DNA of 40,469 nt from JBKPIY01 sp046730475 (GTDB taxonomy: Bacteria > Actinomycetota > Thermoleophilia > Solirubrobacterales > 70-9), in contig JBKPIY010000075.1 in NCBI GenBank assembly GCA_046730475.1, positions 1-40,469 on the forward strand. Reading direction: 5' to 3'. The notes under the pieces are model-generated. The model ran no database searches. It saw only the letters and a program-made list of their open reading frames with translations, and was not told the DNA's origin. Within the stretch, counting starts at the first letter, position 1. Each line of letters begins with the position of its first letter. The position numbers and the translations under genes were made by a program. Shown here piece by piece: positions 23,436 to 31,971 of the stretch.

Positions 23436-24485
23436 TTGACGACCGACCAAGAGAGGGTTCGACGGGTGCAGCGGCGCCGCGACCAGCGCCGGCGCCGGAC
23501 GCGCAGGCGGCGGGTCGCGCTCGGGATCGTGATCGCCGGCGGCGTCGCCGCGGCGGCCGGGGGAGCGTTCGCCGGCGCCGCCGACCCGTCGCTCCAGTCG
23601 AGGATCGACTCCGCCCGCTCCGACGCCAATCAGCTCAGCGACACGATCGACGCCCGCGCCGCCCGGCTCGCCGACCTCCAGGAGCGCGCCCGCCAGGCCG
23701 GCGCCCGGGAGATGGTGCTGAGCGCGCAGATCGAGCGGGACCAGGCACGCTCCCGGGAGCTCGGGACGGAGCTCGAGAAGGCGCGGGGGAAACTGGATCG
23801 GGTTCGGGCCCGGTACCGGAGCGCGCTCGGCGCCCTCACCGAGCGCCTGGTCGAGATCTACAAGAACCCCGAACCAGACGCGGTCAGCGTCATTCTTCAG
23901 GCGAACGGGGTGGCCGACCTTCAGTCGAAGGCCGAGTACCTGAGCGCCCTCCACGACGCCGACGCCCGGCTCACCGACCGGGTGCGTCGGCTCCGCGACC
24001 AGGTCCAGTACCGCTACGACCGGGTCTCCGGGATCAAGGCCGAGATCGACCGGGAGGCGGCCCGCCTGCGGTCCTCGCGGGCGGAGTTCGCAGCCACCCG
24101 AGCCGCGGCCGATCGCCGCGCCAGCCAGGTCGAGGCCGCCACCGAGGCCGCCCGGGGCGAGCTCGGCCAGGTCCAGGATCGCCTCGCCCAGCTCGAGCAG
24201 CAGCAGCAGGAGCAGGAGGCAGAGCAGCGGGCCGCCGCCGGCATCCCCGCGTACTCGGGTGGTCCCTACTCGATCCCGATCGACATCGTCATGTGCGAGT
24301 CGGGCGGCAACTACCAGGCGGTCAACCCCTCCACCGGGGCGGGCGGCGCGTACCAGATCCTCCCCTCGACCTGGGCCGCTTACGGCGGCCACGGCCTCCC
24401 GCAGAACGCCCCGAAGGCCGAGCAGGACCGGATCGCCGCCGAGATCTGGGCCGACTCGGGCCCCGCCGCCTGGGCCTGCGGATGA
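23436..24485 (+). CDS. Secreted coiled-coil protein with Rpf/transglycosylase-like domain
   Basis: 349 residues. An Arg-rich N-terminus and one hydrophobic segment (VALGIVIAGGVAAAAGGAFAG, about 26-46) act as signal peptide or anchor. A long coiled coil follows (about 55-265, with a Gln run QQQQQEQE), then a resuscitation-promoting-factor-like lysozyme-fold domain (about 275-349). The catalytic Glu is in MCESGGNYQAVN; QILPSTWAAYGG and the final AWACG are typical. It cleaves or remodels peptidoglycan. A TTG start with GGAAGGAG 7 nt upstream is used. The gene is under the c-di-AMP riboswitch. Confidence 0.92.
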   Translation: MTTDQERVRRVQRRRDQRRRRTRRRRVALGIVIAGGVAAAAGGAFAGAADPSLQSRIDSARSDANQLSDTIDARAARLADLQERARQAGAREMVLSAQIERDQARSRELGTELEKARGKLDRVRARYRSALGALTERLVEIYKNPEPDAVSVILQANGVADLQSKAEYLSALHDADARLTDRVRRLRDQVQYRYDRVSGIKAEIDREAARLRSSRAEFAATRAAADRRASQVEAATEAARGELGQVQDRLAQLEQQQQEQEAEQRAAAGIPAYSGGPYSIPIDIVMCESGGNYQAVNPSTGAGGAYQILPSTWAAYGGHGLPQNAPKAEQDRIAAEIWADSGPAAWACG

Positions 24486-24524
24486 TTCGTTTTCCGATCG
24501 GTCGGGGTGGGTAGCCGAGGCTCT

Positions 24525-25037
24525 ATGGAAGCTGCCACCAATGCCCGAGAGGGGATCCTCGGCGAAGATCAGCGCGAGAAGCGCGAGGAGATCGTCGCGA
24601 TGCTGCAGCAGGCCTACTGGATGGAGATCGAGACGGTGATGAGCTATCTCGCCAACTCGGTCAACCCGGACGGCGTCCGCGCCCAGGAGATCAAGGAGTC
24701 GCTCGAGGAGGACATCACCGAGGAGCTCGGACACGCGAAGCAGTTCGCCGAGCGGATCAAGGAGCTCTATGGGGTGGTGCCAGGCTCAGAGCAGTTCGCC
24801 GCCGAGCAGTCGTTCCTCCAGCCGCCCGCCGAGCAGACCGACATCGTCCACGTGATCCGCGGTGTGATCGAGGCCGAGACCGGAGCGATCGAGCAGTACA
24901 CCAAGATCGTCGAGGCGACCGACAAGTTCGACCCCGTCACCAACGACATGGTGATCGACATCCTCCGCGACGAGCAGGGTCACCGCCGCCTGTTCGAGGG
25001 CTTCCTCCGCGAGTACGAGGCCGAGGGCCTGGCCTAG
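24525..25037 (+). CDS. Ferritin-like di-iron protein
   Basis: A 170-residue four-helix bundle with two ExxH sites: EIE (34-36) and EELGH (66-70) in the first helix pair, EAE (116-118) and DEQGH (149-153) in the second. This is the bacterioferritin/rubrerythrin-like pattern of a di-iron centre. The role may be iron storage or oxidative protection; no rubredoxin domain is present and no heme Met is evident. CGAGG lies 4 nt before the ATG at 24525; the GTG at 24507 is an alternative. It ends 23 nt from convergent sixA. Confidence 0.88.
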   Translation: MEAATNAREGILGEDQREKREEIVAMLQQAYWMEIETVMSYLANSVNPDGVRAQEIKESLEEDITEELGHAKQFAERIKELYGVVPGSEQFAAEQSFLQPPAEQTDIVHVIRGVIEAETGAIEQYTKIVEATDKFDPVTNDMVIDILRDEQGHRRLFEGFLREYEAEGLA

Positions 25038-25060
25038 CAGCCGCCCACGCGCGAGAGGGG

Positions 25061-25495
25061 TCAGGCCCCGATCGCGCGCAGGTCCTTGGGCCGGTAGAGG
25101 GCGTGGAGGAGGTGGTCGTCGATCGCGGCGAGCCCGCCCTTCTTCAGCTTCACCCGGGAGCCGGTGACCGCGGCGACGGCGCGGGAGAAGTCGGGCTCGT
25201 GGCCGACCAGGATCAGATCGCCCCGGCCGGCGGCGAGGTCGAGGGGATCGAAGTCGCCGCCGGCGAGGCGGTCGTCCAGCTCGACCGGGACGCCGAGCCC
25301 CTCGCAGGCGAGCTCGGCCGTCTGGCGGGCCCTGACCTTGGGGCTGGAGAGGCAGGCGTCGATGTTTGCGCCGAGGGCCTTCAGGGCGCGGCCGGCGTCG
25401 GTGGCCTGGCGGCGGCCCCTCTCGGTCAGCTCGCGGTCCGCGTCGGGCTTGCTCCCGTGGCCCTCGGCGTCGCCATGTCGCAGAAGCCAGATCAC
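25061..25495 (-). CDS. sixA: Histidine phosphatase SixA-like
   Basis: A 144-residue branch-1 histidine phosphatase. The phosphorylated His is in LLRHGDAEG (H7), the second catalytic His in LVGHEPDF (H99), and arginines in the TERGRRQA and SSPKVRARQTAE motifs are in place. SixA enzymes dephosphorylate phosphohistidine on signalling proteins; small-molecule substrates remain possible. The GTG at 25495 is chosen because it gives the family N-terminus and has CAGGAT 7 nt upstream; the very long upstream open frame is antisense to dnaE. Confidence 0.88.
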   Translation of the reverse strand: MIWLLRHGDAEGHGSKPDADRELTERGRRQATDAGRALKALGANIDACLSSPKVRARQTAELACEGLGVPVELDDRLAGGDFDPLDLAAGRGDLILVGHEPDFSRAVAAVTGSRVKLKKGGLAAIDDHLLHALYRPKDLRAIGA

Positions 25496-25502
25496 CCCGC
25501 GA

Positions 25503-25508
25503 ATCCTG
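25503..25508 (-). promoter_or_regulatory. -10-like element, leaderless start of sixA
   Basis: CAGGAT on the minus strand, 7 nt before GTG 25495; it mirrors the dnaE element. Confidence 0.4.
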
Positions 25509-25564
25509 CCCGAAGATGCGCGGAAGATGCGCCCCGGTCCGCTCGTGGCATCCTGGTCGCTTGT

Positions 25565-25570
25565 CAGGAT
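25565..25570 (+). promoter_or_regulatory. -10-like element, leaderless start of dnaE
   Basis: CAGGAT, 6 nt before GTG 25577; no Shine-Dalgarno. Confidence 0.4.
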
Positions 25571-25576
25571 GGCCGG

Positions 25577-28500
25577 GTGAGCGCCACCGGGGCCGTCCAC
25601 CTGCACGTCCACAGCGAGTACTCGCTGCTCGACGGCGCCTGCAAGATCGACAAGCTCGCCGCCCGCGCGGCGGAGCTGGGAATGCCGGCTCTCGGGCTCA
25701 CCGACCACGGCGTCATGAACGGCGCGGTCGAGCACTACAAGGCGTGCCGAGGGAACGGGATCAAGCCGATCATCGGCCTCGAGGCCTACCTGGTCGACGA
25801 CCGGCGCGCCACCCCGGCCTCGCCTCGGTACGAGCGCAACCACATCACCCTGCTCGCAGCCAGCGACGCCGGCTTTCGCAACCTGGTGAAGCTGAGTTCT
25901 GCCGCCTTCCTCGAGGGCTTCTCGCGAGGGAAGGCGAACGTCGACGTCGACCTCCTCGAGCGCCATGCCGAAGGGGTGATCGCCCTGACCGGCTGTCTGC
26001 AGTCGCGCTTCTGCCGCCGCATCGTCGAAGACCGTCCCGCCGACGCGCGCTCCCATGCGGACGATCTGATCCAGGCATTCGGCCCCGAGCAGGTCTACTT
26101 CGAGGTCCAGCGAAACGGCCTCGCCGACCAGGAGAAGGCGAACGCGGGGATCGTCCGCATCGCGCGCGAGCTCGGTCGGCCTCTGGTGGCGACGGCCGAC
26201 GTCCACTACCTCACGCGTGAGGACTACGACAGCCACGCTGCCCTGCTGTGCGTGCAGACGAAGTCGACGATCGATCAGCCGAAGCTGAGCTTCGACACCA
26301 ACGAGTTCTATTTGAAGAGCTCCGAGGAGATGCGCGAGTCCTTCTCGGAGATGCCGGAGGCAGTCGCGAGCACGCTCGAGATCGCCGAGCGCTGCCAGGT
26401 GAAGATGGAGCTCGGCAAGCTCCTGCTGCCGCGCTACCCGACCACCGACGGGGAGGAGCCCGGCGAGATGCTCCGGCGGATCGCGACCGCGGGCCACGCC
26501 CGCCGTTACGGCGACCCGCCCCCCGCCGAGGCGGTCGAGCGGCTCGAGTTCGAGCTCGGGGTGATCTCGAGAATGGGATTCGAGAGCTACTTCCTGATCG
26601 TCTGGGACTTCGTCGCCTACGCGAAGGGGAACGGGATCGCGGTGGGGCCGGGCCGCGGGTCGGCGGCCGGGTCGATCGTTGCCTACGCGCTGGAGATCAC
26701 CGACCTCGACCCGCTCGCCAACGGGCTCCTCTTCGAGCGCTTCCTCAACCCGGGCCGCAAGTCGATGCCCGACATCGACATCGACTTCTCGGTCCGCGGC
26801 CGCGAGCGGGTGATCCGCTATGTCCAGGAGAAGTACGGCCGCGAGTGCGTCGCCCAGATCATCACCTTCGGCAAGATGGCCCCCCGGGCGGCGACCCGCG
26901 ATGCGGCCCGGGTGCTCGGTTTCGACTACGCGACCGGCGACCGGCTCGCCAAGCAGATCCCCGAGCCGATCCTCGGTCGCAACCCCAGCTTCGAGGACTG
27001 CCTGCGCCCGGGCGAGGAGCTGAAGCGCTCCTACGACAGCGAGCCCGACGCCCGCCGGATCATCGACGTCGCCCGCGGGCTCGAGGGGATCGTCCGCAAC
27101 AACTCGATCCACGCCGCCGCGGTGGTGATTGCGGACCGGCCCCTCCAGGAGATCGTCCCCCTCCAGCTCGCCGAGGACCGGGGGCCTGGCGGCGGAAGCG
27201 GCGCCGTCAACGGGAACGGGAACGGCGCCGGCGAGCGCTCCTATAAGACCGTCACCCAGTACTCGATGGGGCCGATCGAGGAGATCGGCCTCCTGAAGAT
27301 GGACTTCCTCGGGTTGCGCAACCTCGACGTGATCGAGGACGCGGTCGCGATCGTCGAGCGCTCGCGCGGTGAGGGGATCGCCATCAAGGACATTCCCCTC
27401 GACGACCGCCGCACCTACGAGATGCTCGCCCGCGGCGACTCGATCGGCGTGTTCCAGTTCGAGTCAGACGGGATGAGGGACGCGCTCCGCACCGTCAGGC
27501 CGACCGAGTTCCAGGACCTCGTCGCCCTCGTCTCCCTCTACCGGCCGGGGGCGATGCGCTACATCGGCGATTACGCCAAGGGCAAGCGCAGCCCCGCCAC
27601 CGTCACCTACGCCGACGAGCGCCTTCGCCCGATCACCGAGGCGACCTACGGCTGCGTGATCTACCAGGAGCAGCTGATGGAGATCGCCAAGCAGATGGCC
27701 GCGTTCACCCCCGCCGAGGCCGACGACCTCCGCAAGGCAATCGGGAAGAAAAAGCGCGACCTGATGGCGAACATGAAGGAGAAGTTCCTGGAAGGGCTGA
27801 GCGCGTCGGGCACCCAGCGCGGCGTCGCCAAGGACCTGTGGTCGCTGATGGAGGCGGCCGCTGACTACTCATTCAACCGAAGCCACGCCGCCTGCTACGC
27901 GCTGATCGCCTACCGCACCTCCTGGCTTCGGGCCAACCACCCGGCCGAGTACATGGCGGCGCTGATCTCCTCGGTGATGTCGACCAAGGACAAGGTCCCC
28001 TTCTTCGTCAACCGCTGCGACGAGATGGGGATCGATGTCCTCCCGCCCGACGTCAACTCCTCCGACCACGGCTTTGTCGTCTCGGGGAAGAGCATCCGGT
28101 TCGGCCTCGACGCGGTCAAGAACGTCGGGCACGCCGCCGTTCACGCGATCCTCGAGGCGCGGGGCTCGGGAGGCGAGTTCACCTCCCTGTGGGACTTTTG
28201 CGAGCGGGTCGACAACCGCGCGGTCAACCGGCGCGCCGTCGAGTGCCTGATCAAGTGCGGCGCGCTCGACTCGACCGGCGCCGCCCGGCGCGGGATGCTC
28301 GAGGCGCTGCCGGTGGCGGCGGCGGCCGGGCAGAAGGCCCAGGAGGACACCCGCCTCGGCCAGGGATCGATCTTCGACCTTGGCGTCGCCCCGGCCGCCG
28401 GCCCCGGACCCGGCCGCGGCCAGCACCCGCCGATCGCCGCGGAGGAGTTCGACAAGCGCGAGCTGCTCCGGCTCGAGAAGGAGACCCTCGGCACCTTCCT

Positions 28501-29107
28501 CTCCTCCCATCCGCTCTCCGAGGTCCGCGACGCCCTTCGGGCCCAGGTCGACTGCTCGCTCGCCGACCTCAAGGCGAAGGCGGACGGCTCGGTGGTGACG
28601 GTTGGCGGGATCGTCACCGAGTGCAAGCGGATTCGCACCAAGCGCGGGGACCCGATGATGTTCGCCACCCTCGACGACGTCGAGGGGCAGGTCGAGACGC
28701 TGGTGCTCGGGACGGCGTTCAACCAAGCGGCCGAGTTCCTCGGCGTCGACGCCGTGGTCCTCGTCCGCGGCCGCCTTGATCATCAGGAGCGCGGCCAGAC
28801 GAAGCTGATGGCGCACGAGATCACCTCGTTCGCGCCAACCGAGGACGAGGTCTCCCGCGCCCGCGCCGCCCGCGTCCCCTCGCCGCTCGTCCTGCGAATC
28901 GACGCCGCCGCCTTCGGCGCCGACCTGATCGCAGAGATGAAGGCGGTGTTCGCCAACTTCCCCGGCGAGGCCGAGGTGATGCTGGAGATGGACACCCGGC
29001 AGGGCCCGCGCCGGCTCCGGTTCGGCGACGGCTACCGGGTTCAGCCCTCCGCCGCCCTCCACGCCGAGCTCGACGCGCTCCTCGGGGCCGGCGCCCGGGC
29101 GGCGTAG
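25577..29107 (+). CDS. dnaE: DNA polymerase III subunit alpha
   Basis: A 1176-residue replicative polymerase of the DnaE1 type. The PHP domain (about 7-270) keeps all nine metal-binding positions as far as I can align them: HLHVHS, SLLDG, TDHG, GLEAYL, NHITLL, GCLQ and DVHYL. This suggests active 3'-5' proofreading, as in mycobacterial DnaE1. The catalytic palm has GRGSAAGS and the metal-binding PDIDIDF. A Gly/Asn-rich linker (GGGSGAVNGNGNGAG, about 536-550) interrupts the finger region. The C-terminal HhH and OB-fold domains (VVTVGGIVTECKRIRTKRG) are complete. The GTG at 25577 gives the family N-terminus and sits 6 nt after CAGGAT. Confidence 0.97.
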   Translation: MSATGAVHLHVHSEYSLLDGACKIDKLAARAAELGMPALGLTDHGVMNGAVEHYKACRGNGIKPIIGLEAYLVDDRRATPASPRYERNHITLLAASDAGFRNLVKLSSAAFLEGFSRGKANVDVDLLERHAEGVIALTGCLQSRFCRRIVEDRPADARSHADDLIQAFGPEQVYFEVQRNGLADQEKANAGIVRIARELGRPLVATADVHYLTREDYDSHAALLCVQTKSTIDQPKLSFDTNEFYLKSSEEMRESFSEMPEAVASTLEIAERCQVKMELGKLLLPRYPTTDGEEPGEMLRRIATAGHARRYGDPPPAEAVERLEFELGVISRMGFESYFLIVWDFVAYAKGNGIAVGPGRGSAAGSIVAYALEITDLDPLANGLLFERFLNPGRKSMPDIDIDFSVRGRERVIRYVQEKYGRECVAQIITFGKMAPRAATRDAARVLGFDYATGDRLAKQIPEPILGRNPSFEDCLRPGEELKRSYDSEPDARRIIDVARGLEGIVRNNSIHAAAVVIADRPLQEIVPLQLAEDRGPGGGSGAVNGNGNGAGERSYKTVTQYSMGPIEEIGLLKMDFLGLRNLDVIEDAVAIVERSRGEGIAIKDIPLDDRRTYEMLARGDSIGVFQFESDGMRDALRTVRPTEFQDLVALVSLYRPGAMRYIGDYAKGKRSPATVTYADERLRPITEATYGCVIYQEQLMEIAKQMAAFTPAEADDLRKAIGKKKRDLMANMKEKFLEGLSASGTQRGVAKDLWSLMEAAADYSFNRSHAACYALIAYRTSWLRANHPAEYMAALISSVMSTKDKVPFFVNRCDEMGIDVLPPDVNSSDHGFVVSGKSIRFGLDAVKNVGHAAVHAILEARGSGGEFTSLWDFCERVDNRAVNRRAVECLIKCGALDSTGAARRGMLEALPVAAAAGQKAQEDTRLGQGSIFDLGVAPAAGPGPGRGQHPPIAAEEFDKRELLRLEKETLGTFLSSHPLSEVRDALRAQVDCSLADLKAKADGSVVTVGGIVTECKRIRTKRGDPMMFATLDDVEGQVETLVLGTAFNQAAEFLGVDAVVLVRGRLDHQERGQTKLMAHEITSFAPTEDEVSRARAARVPSPLVLRIDAAAFGADLIAEMKAVFANFPGEAEVMLEMDTRQGPRRLRFGDGYRVQPSAALHAELDALLGAGARAA

Positions 29108-29223
29108 GACCCCTGCCCCGGATCGCGGCGAGCCGCCTGGGAGGCGCAACCGATACGCCGGCCGGTGGAACGGATCCGGCCCCGCCTGCGATCCGGATCG
29201 CCCACGGTCGACCTCGCGGCCCC

Positions 29224-29229
29224 TAGACT
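29224..29229 (+). promoter_or_regulatory. -10 element, leaderless start
   Basis: TAGACT, 6 nt before the GTG at 29236; no Shine-Dalgarno. Confidence 0.5.
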
Positions 29230-29235
29230 GGCGCT

Positions 29236-29640
29236 GTGCCTATCGGGCAGAGTGAGGAGAGGCGAAGCACCGCCGGTGAATGCCGGGAGTGCCGGGCGTT
29301 CTGCGACAAGCTCGTGGACCCGGCGGGGTGCATGGAGATGGGGTGCCGGTTCCTGTACGCCTACGAGGACTCGGTCACCGGCCGGCGCTTCATCGGTTGC
29401 CTCAACAAGGTTTTCAAGGGGGAGATCGACCTCGACGACTTCATGCTCGCCGAGCGCCACGGCGGCTATGGCGGGATCAAGATGACCGGCGACCCGCTGC
29501 CCCAGTGCCAGTTCCGGGTGGAGAAGGCCTACGAGGGCGAAGGGCCCGCCTACGAGTGCGTCAACCGGCGCTTCTTCGACTGCACCCACGACGACGCGCA
29601 GGGGATCCGGGTCTTCGACCTGCGGAAGGCGATCCGCTAG
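29236..29640 (+). CDS. Cysteine-rich protein of unknown function, 134 aa
   Basis: It has nine cysteines, at 16, 19, 23, 32, 37, 55, 91, 108 and 116, in a CRECRAFC-x8-CMEMGC opening and a later GCLNK, QCQF, YECVNRRFFDC series. The spacing fits zinc or Fe-S binding, not a secreted disulfide protein: there is no signal peptide. No family is recognised with certainty. The TAGACT hexamer supports the GTG start. Its stop shares CTAG with the convergent nfo gene. Confidence 0.7.
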   Translation: MPIGQSEERRSTAGECRECRAFCDKLVDPAGCMEMGCRFLYAYEDSVTGRRFIGCLNKVFKGEIDLDDFMLAERHGGYGGIKMTGDPLPQCQFRVEKAYEGEGPAYECVNRRFFDCTHDDAQGIRVFDLRKAIR

Positions 29641-30560
29641 GGCTGGGCTCGGGACCTCGCCCCCCGGCGCCCCCTTCCCGCTCCCCCGGCGCCGCCCCTG
29701 GGGCGCGCCCGGAGTCCCTCTCGCCACAGCCGGCGGGTGAGCAGGACCTCCCTCCGGTCGGGGCCGTGACCGTCGGGGCCGGGAGTCTCCAGGACCGCGG
29801 GCAGATCCTGGAAGCGGGGCTCGGCGAGGAAGGCACGAAACCCGGCCCGACCGATCTTCCCCTCGCCGATGCCGGCATGGCGGTCGCGGTTCGAGCCGCG
29901 CTCGTCGCGGGAGTCGTTCAGGTGCAGGTAGCGGAGCCGCCGAAGCCCGACCGTGCGGTCGAAGTCGTCGGCCATCGCCGCCACCCCGTCGGGCGTCCGC
30001 ACGTCCCAGCCCTCGGCGTGGAGGTGGCAGGAGTCGAGGCAGGCGCCCACCCGCCGCGTCCGCCCGCCGACCTTGCGGATCAGCTCGCCAAGCTCGTCGA
30101 ACCCGCGGCCGAGGAGGGCGGGGGAGCCGGCGGTCTGCTCGAGCAGCATCGGGCAGCGCTCGCTCTCCGCCAGCGCCTCCGTCAGGAGCCCGATCGCTCG
30201 CTTCTTCGCCACCTCCCTGGTGTCGCCCTTGAGCGCGCCGGGGTGGATGACGAGGCCGTCGGCGTCGATCCCGTCGCCGACCCGGAGAGCGTGGGTGAGC
30301 GAGGTGAGCGACTTCCTTCGCAGCTCGCGATCCGAGGTGGCGGGATTTACCAGATACACCATGTGGATCACCACCGAGCGGATCGGGGAGTCCGCGAACG
30401 CCTCGCGGAAGGCGGCGAAGTCCTCGTCGGTGTAGCCGGTCGGGCGCCACATCCGGGGGCTCTGGTTGAAGATCTGGATCGCCTCGCAGCGCCGCTCCTC
30501 GCCCCGCTCGAGCGCCTTGAGCAGGCCACCGCCTGTGGAAACATGGGCACCGATCAGCAC
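29637..30560 (-). CDS. nfo: Endonuclease IV (AP endonuclease)
   Basis: A 307-residue tri-zinc TIM-barrel nuclease that cuts at abasic sites. All metal-ligand motifs are found: VIHMVYL (H66), VIHPGALKG (H106), LLEQTAG (E141), CLDSCHLHAEG (D176, H179), LHLNDS (H213, D216), DRHAGIGEG (D227, H228 region) and VLETPG (E258 region). The C-terminal 25 residues are Gly/Arg-rich and probably disordered. The GTG at 30560 gives the usual IGAHVSTGGG start, and leaves one base between it and the GTG of divergent gltX; the ATG at 30620 would overlap gltX by 59 nt. Confidence 0.95.
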   Translation of the reverse strand: MLIGAHVSTGGGLLKALERGEERRCEAIQIFNQSPRMWRPTGYTDEDFAAFREAFADSPIRSVVIHMVYLVNPATSDRELRRKSLTSLTHALRVGDGIDADGLVIHPGALKGDTREVAKKRAIGLLTEALAESERCPMLLEQTAGSPALLGRGFDELGELIRKVGGRTRRVGACLDSCHLHAEGWDVRTPDGVAAMADDFDRTVGLRRLRYLHLNDSRDERGSNRDRHAGIGEGKIGRAGFRAFLAEPRFQDLPAVLETPGPDGHGPDRREVLLTRRLWREGLRARPRGGAGGAGRGRRGARSRAQP

Positions 30561-30561
30561 C

Positions 30562-31944
30562 GTGAGCTCCGATCCGATCCGAGTCCGCTTCGCACCCTCG
30601 CCGACGGGCGTTCTGCACATTGGGGGAGCCCGGACCGCACTCTATAACTGGTTGCTCGCCCGGGGCCAGGGCGGGACGCTGATCCTGCGGATCGAGGACA
30701 CCGACCGCGAGCGCTCCACCGAGGCGAACGTCGAGCAGATCCTCGATGCGCTGCGCTGGCTCGAGCTCGACTGGGACGAGGGGCCCTACAGCCAGTTCGA
30801 GCGCGGCGAGCGTCATCGCGAGCGCCTCGCCGAGCTGCTCGAGTCCGGCGCTGCCTACCGCGACCCCGCCACCGCCGAGGACGTCCGCTCCCGGAAGAAG
30901 GAGCACGGCAACCGCGGCTACAGGGGCGAGCCGGGCGACCCGGCGGGGGAGGGCGCGGTGCGCCTTCGGGTTCCCGACGAGGGCGACACGATCGTCCGCG
31001 ACGAGATCCGCGGCGAGGTCCGGTTCCCGAACCGAAGCCAGGACGACTTCGTGATCGCCCGCGGGGACGGGTCGGTCCTCTACAACTTCGCGGTTGCGGT
31101 CGACGACGCCGAGATGGGTGTCACGGACGTCGTCCGCGGCGACGATCACCTCTCCAACACCCCCAAGCAGCTCCTGGTGATCGAGGCGCTCGGGGCGACC
31201 CCGCCCCGGTACGCGCATCTGCCTCTTCTCCACGGCCCCGACGGGAAGAAGCTCTCCAAGCGCCACGGCGCCGAGAGCGTCCAGGAGCTCCGCAGCGCCG
31301 GCTACCTGCCGGCGGCGGTCCGCAACTACCTCGCCCTGCTCGGGTGGGGGACGACCGACGACACCACCCTGATGAGCACCGAGGCGCTGGTGCGGCGGTT
31401 CGATCTCCGGGCGGTGGGGCGCTCGGCGGCGATCTTCGACGAGCGGAAGCTGAGGTGGATGAACGGCCGCTTCATGCGGGCGATGCCGCTCGACGAATAC
31501 ACCCGGGCCGTGGCCGAGTACCTCGGGCGCGAGCCCGACGAGAGGCTTCGGGCGGCGTGCGCGATCGTCCAGGACAAGGCCCAGACGCTCGCCGAGGTCT
31601 GGCCGCTGATCTCGTTCCTGTTCGAGGAGCCGGCCACCGACGAGCGTGCCTGGCGGAAGACGATGCGCGACGGTGCCGCCGGCCTGCTCGAGGACTCGGT
31701 TGCGGCCCTGCGGGAGGCAGAGCCCTTCGATCCGGAGCGGATCGAGGCGGCCCTCGCCCCGATCCTGGCCGAGCGCGACGTGCAGCCCGGCAAGCTCTAC
31801 CAGCCGATCCGGGTGGCGATCTCCGGCGGAACGGTGTCGCCGGGCATCTTCGAGTCCCTGGCGGCGCTCGGTCGGGAGCGATCGATCTCCCGCATCGTGC
31901 GGGCAATTTCCCGCTTGAACGAAGAGGCCCCGGTCACGGATTAG
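30562..31944 (+). CDS. gltX: Glutamate--tRNA ligase
   Basis: A 460-residue class I synthetase. Its HIGH motif is HIGG (19-22) in APSPTGVLHIGG and its KMSKS motif is KLSKR (230-234). The catalytic, connecting and C-terminal helical anticodon domains are all present. Whether it also charges tRNA-Gln cannot be told; no glnS or gatCAB is in the window. The GTG at 30562 matches the family N-terminus, though earlier in-frame starts exist. No promoter hexamer is obvious upstream. Confidence 0.96.
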   Translation: MSSDPIRVRFAPSPTGVLHIGGARTALYNWLLARGQGGTLILRIEDTDRERSTEANVEQILDALRWLELDWDEGPYSQFERGERHRERLAELLESGAAYRDPATAEDVRSRKKEHGNRGYRGEPGDPAGEGAVRLRVPDEGDTIVRDEIRGEVRFPNRSQDDFVIARGDGSVLYNFAVAVDDAEMGVTDVVRGDDHLSNTPKQLLVIEALGATPPRYAHLPLLHGPDGKKLSKRHGAESVQELRSAGYLPAAVRNYLALLGWGTTDDTTLMSTEALVRRFDLRAVGRSAAIFDERKLRWMNGRFMRAMPLDEYTRAVAEYLGREPDERLRAACAIVQDKAQTLAEVWPLISFLFEEPATDERAWRKTMRDGAAGLLEDSVAALREAEPFDPERIEAALAPILAERDVQPGKLYQPIRVAISGGTVSPGIFESLAALGRERSISRIVRAISRLNEEAPVTD

Positions 31945-31971
31945 AACAATGTCGCGATAGGGCTAAACCAA

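Noticed and set aside
25496..27112. Extension of sixA upstream to 683 codons
   Set aside because: Antisense to dnaE; the SixA domain starts exactly at GTG 25495.
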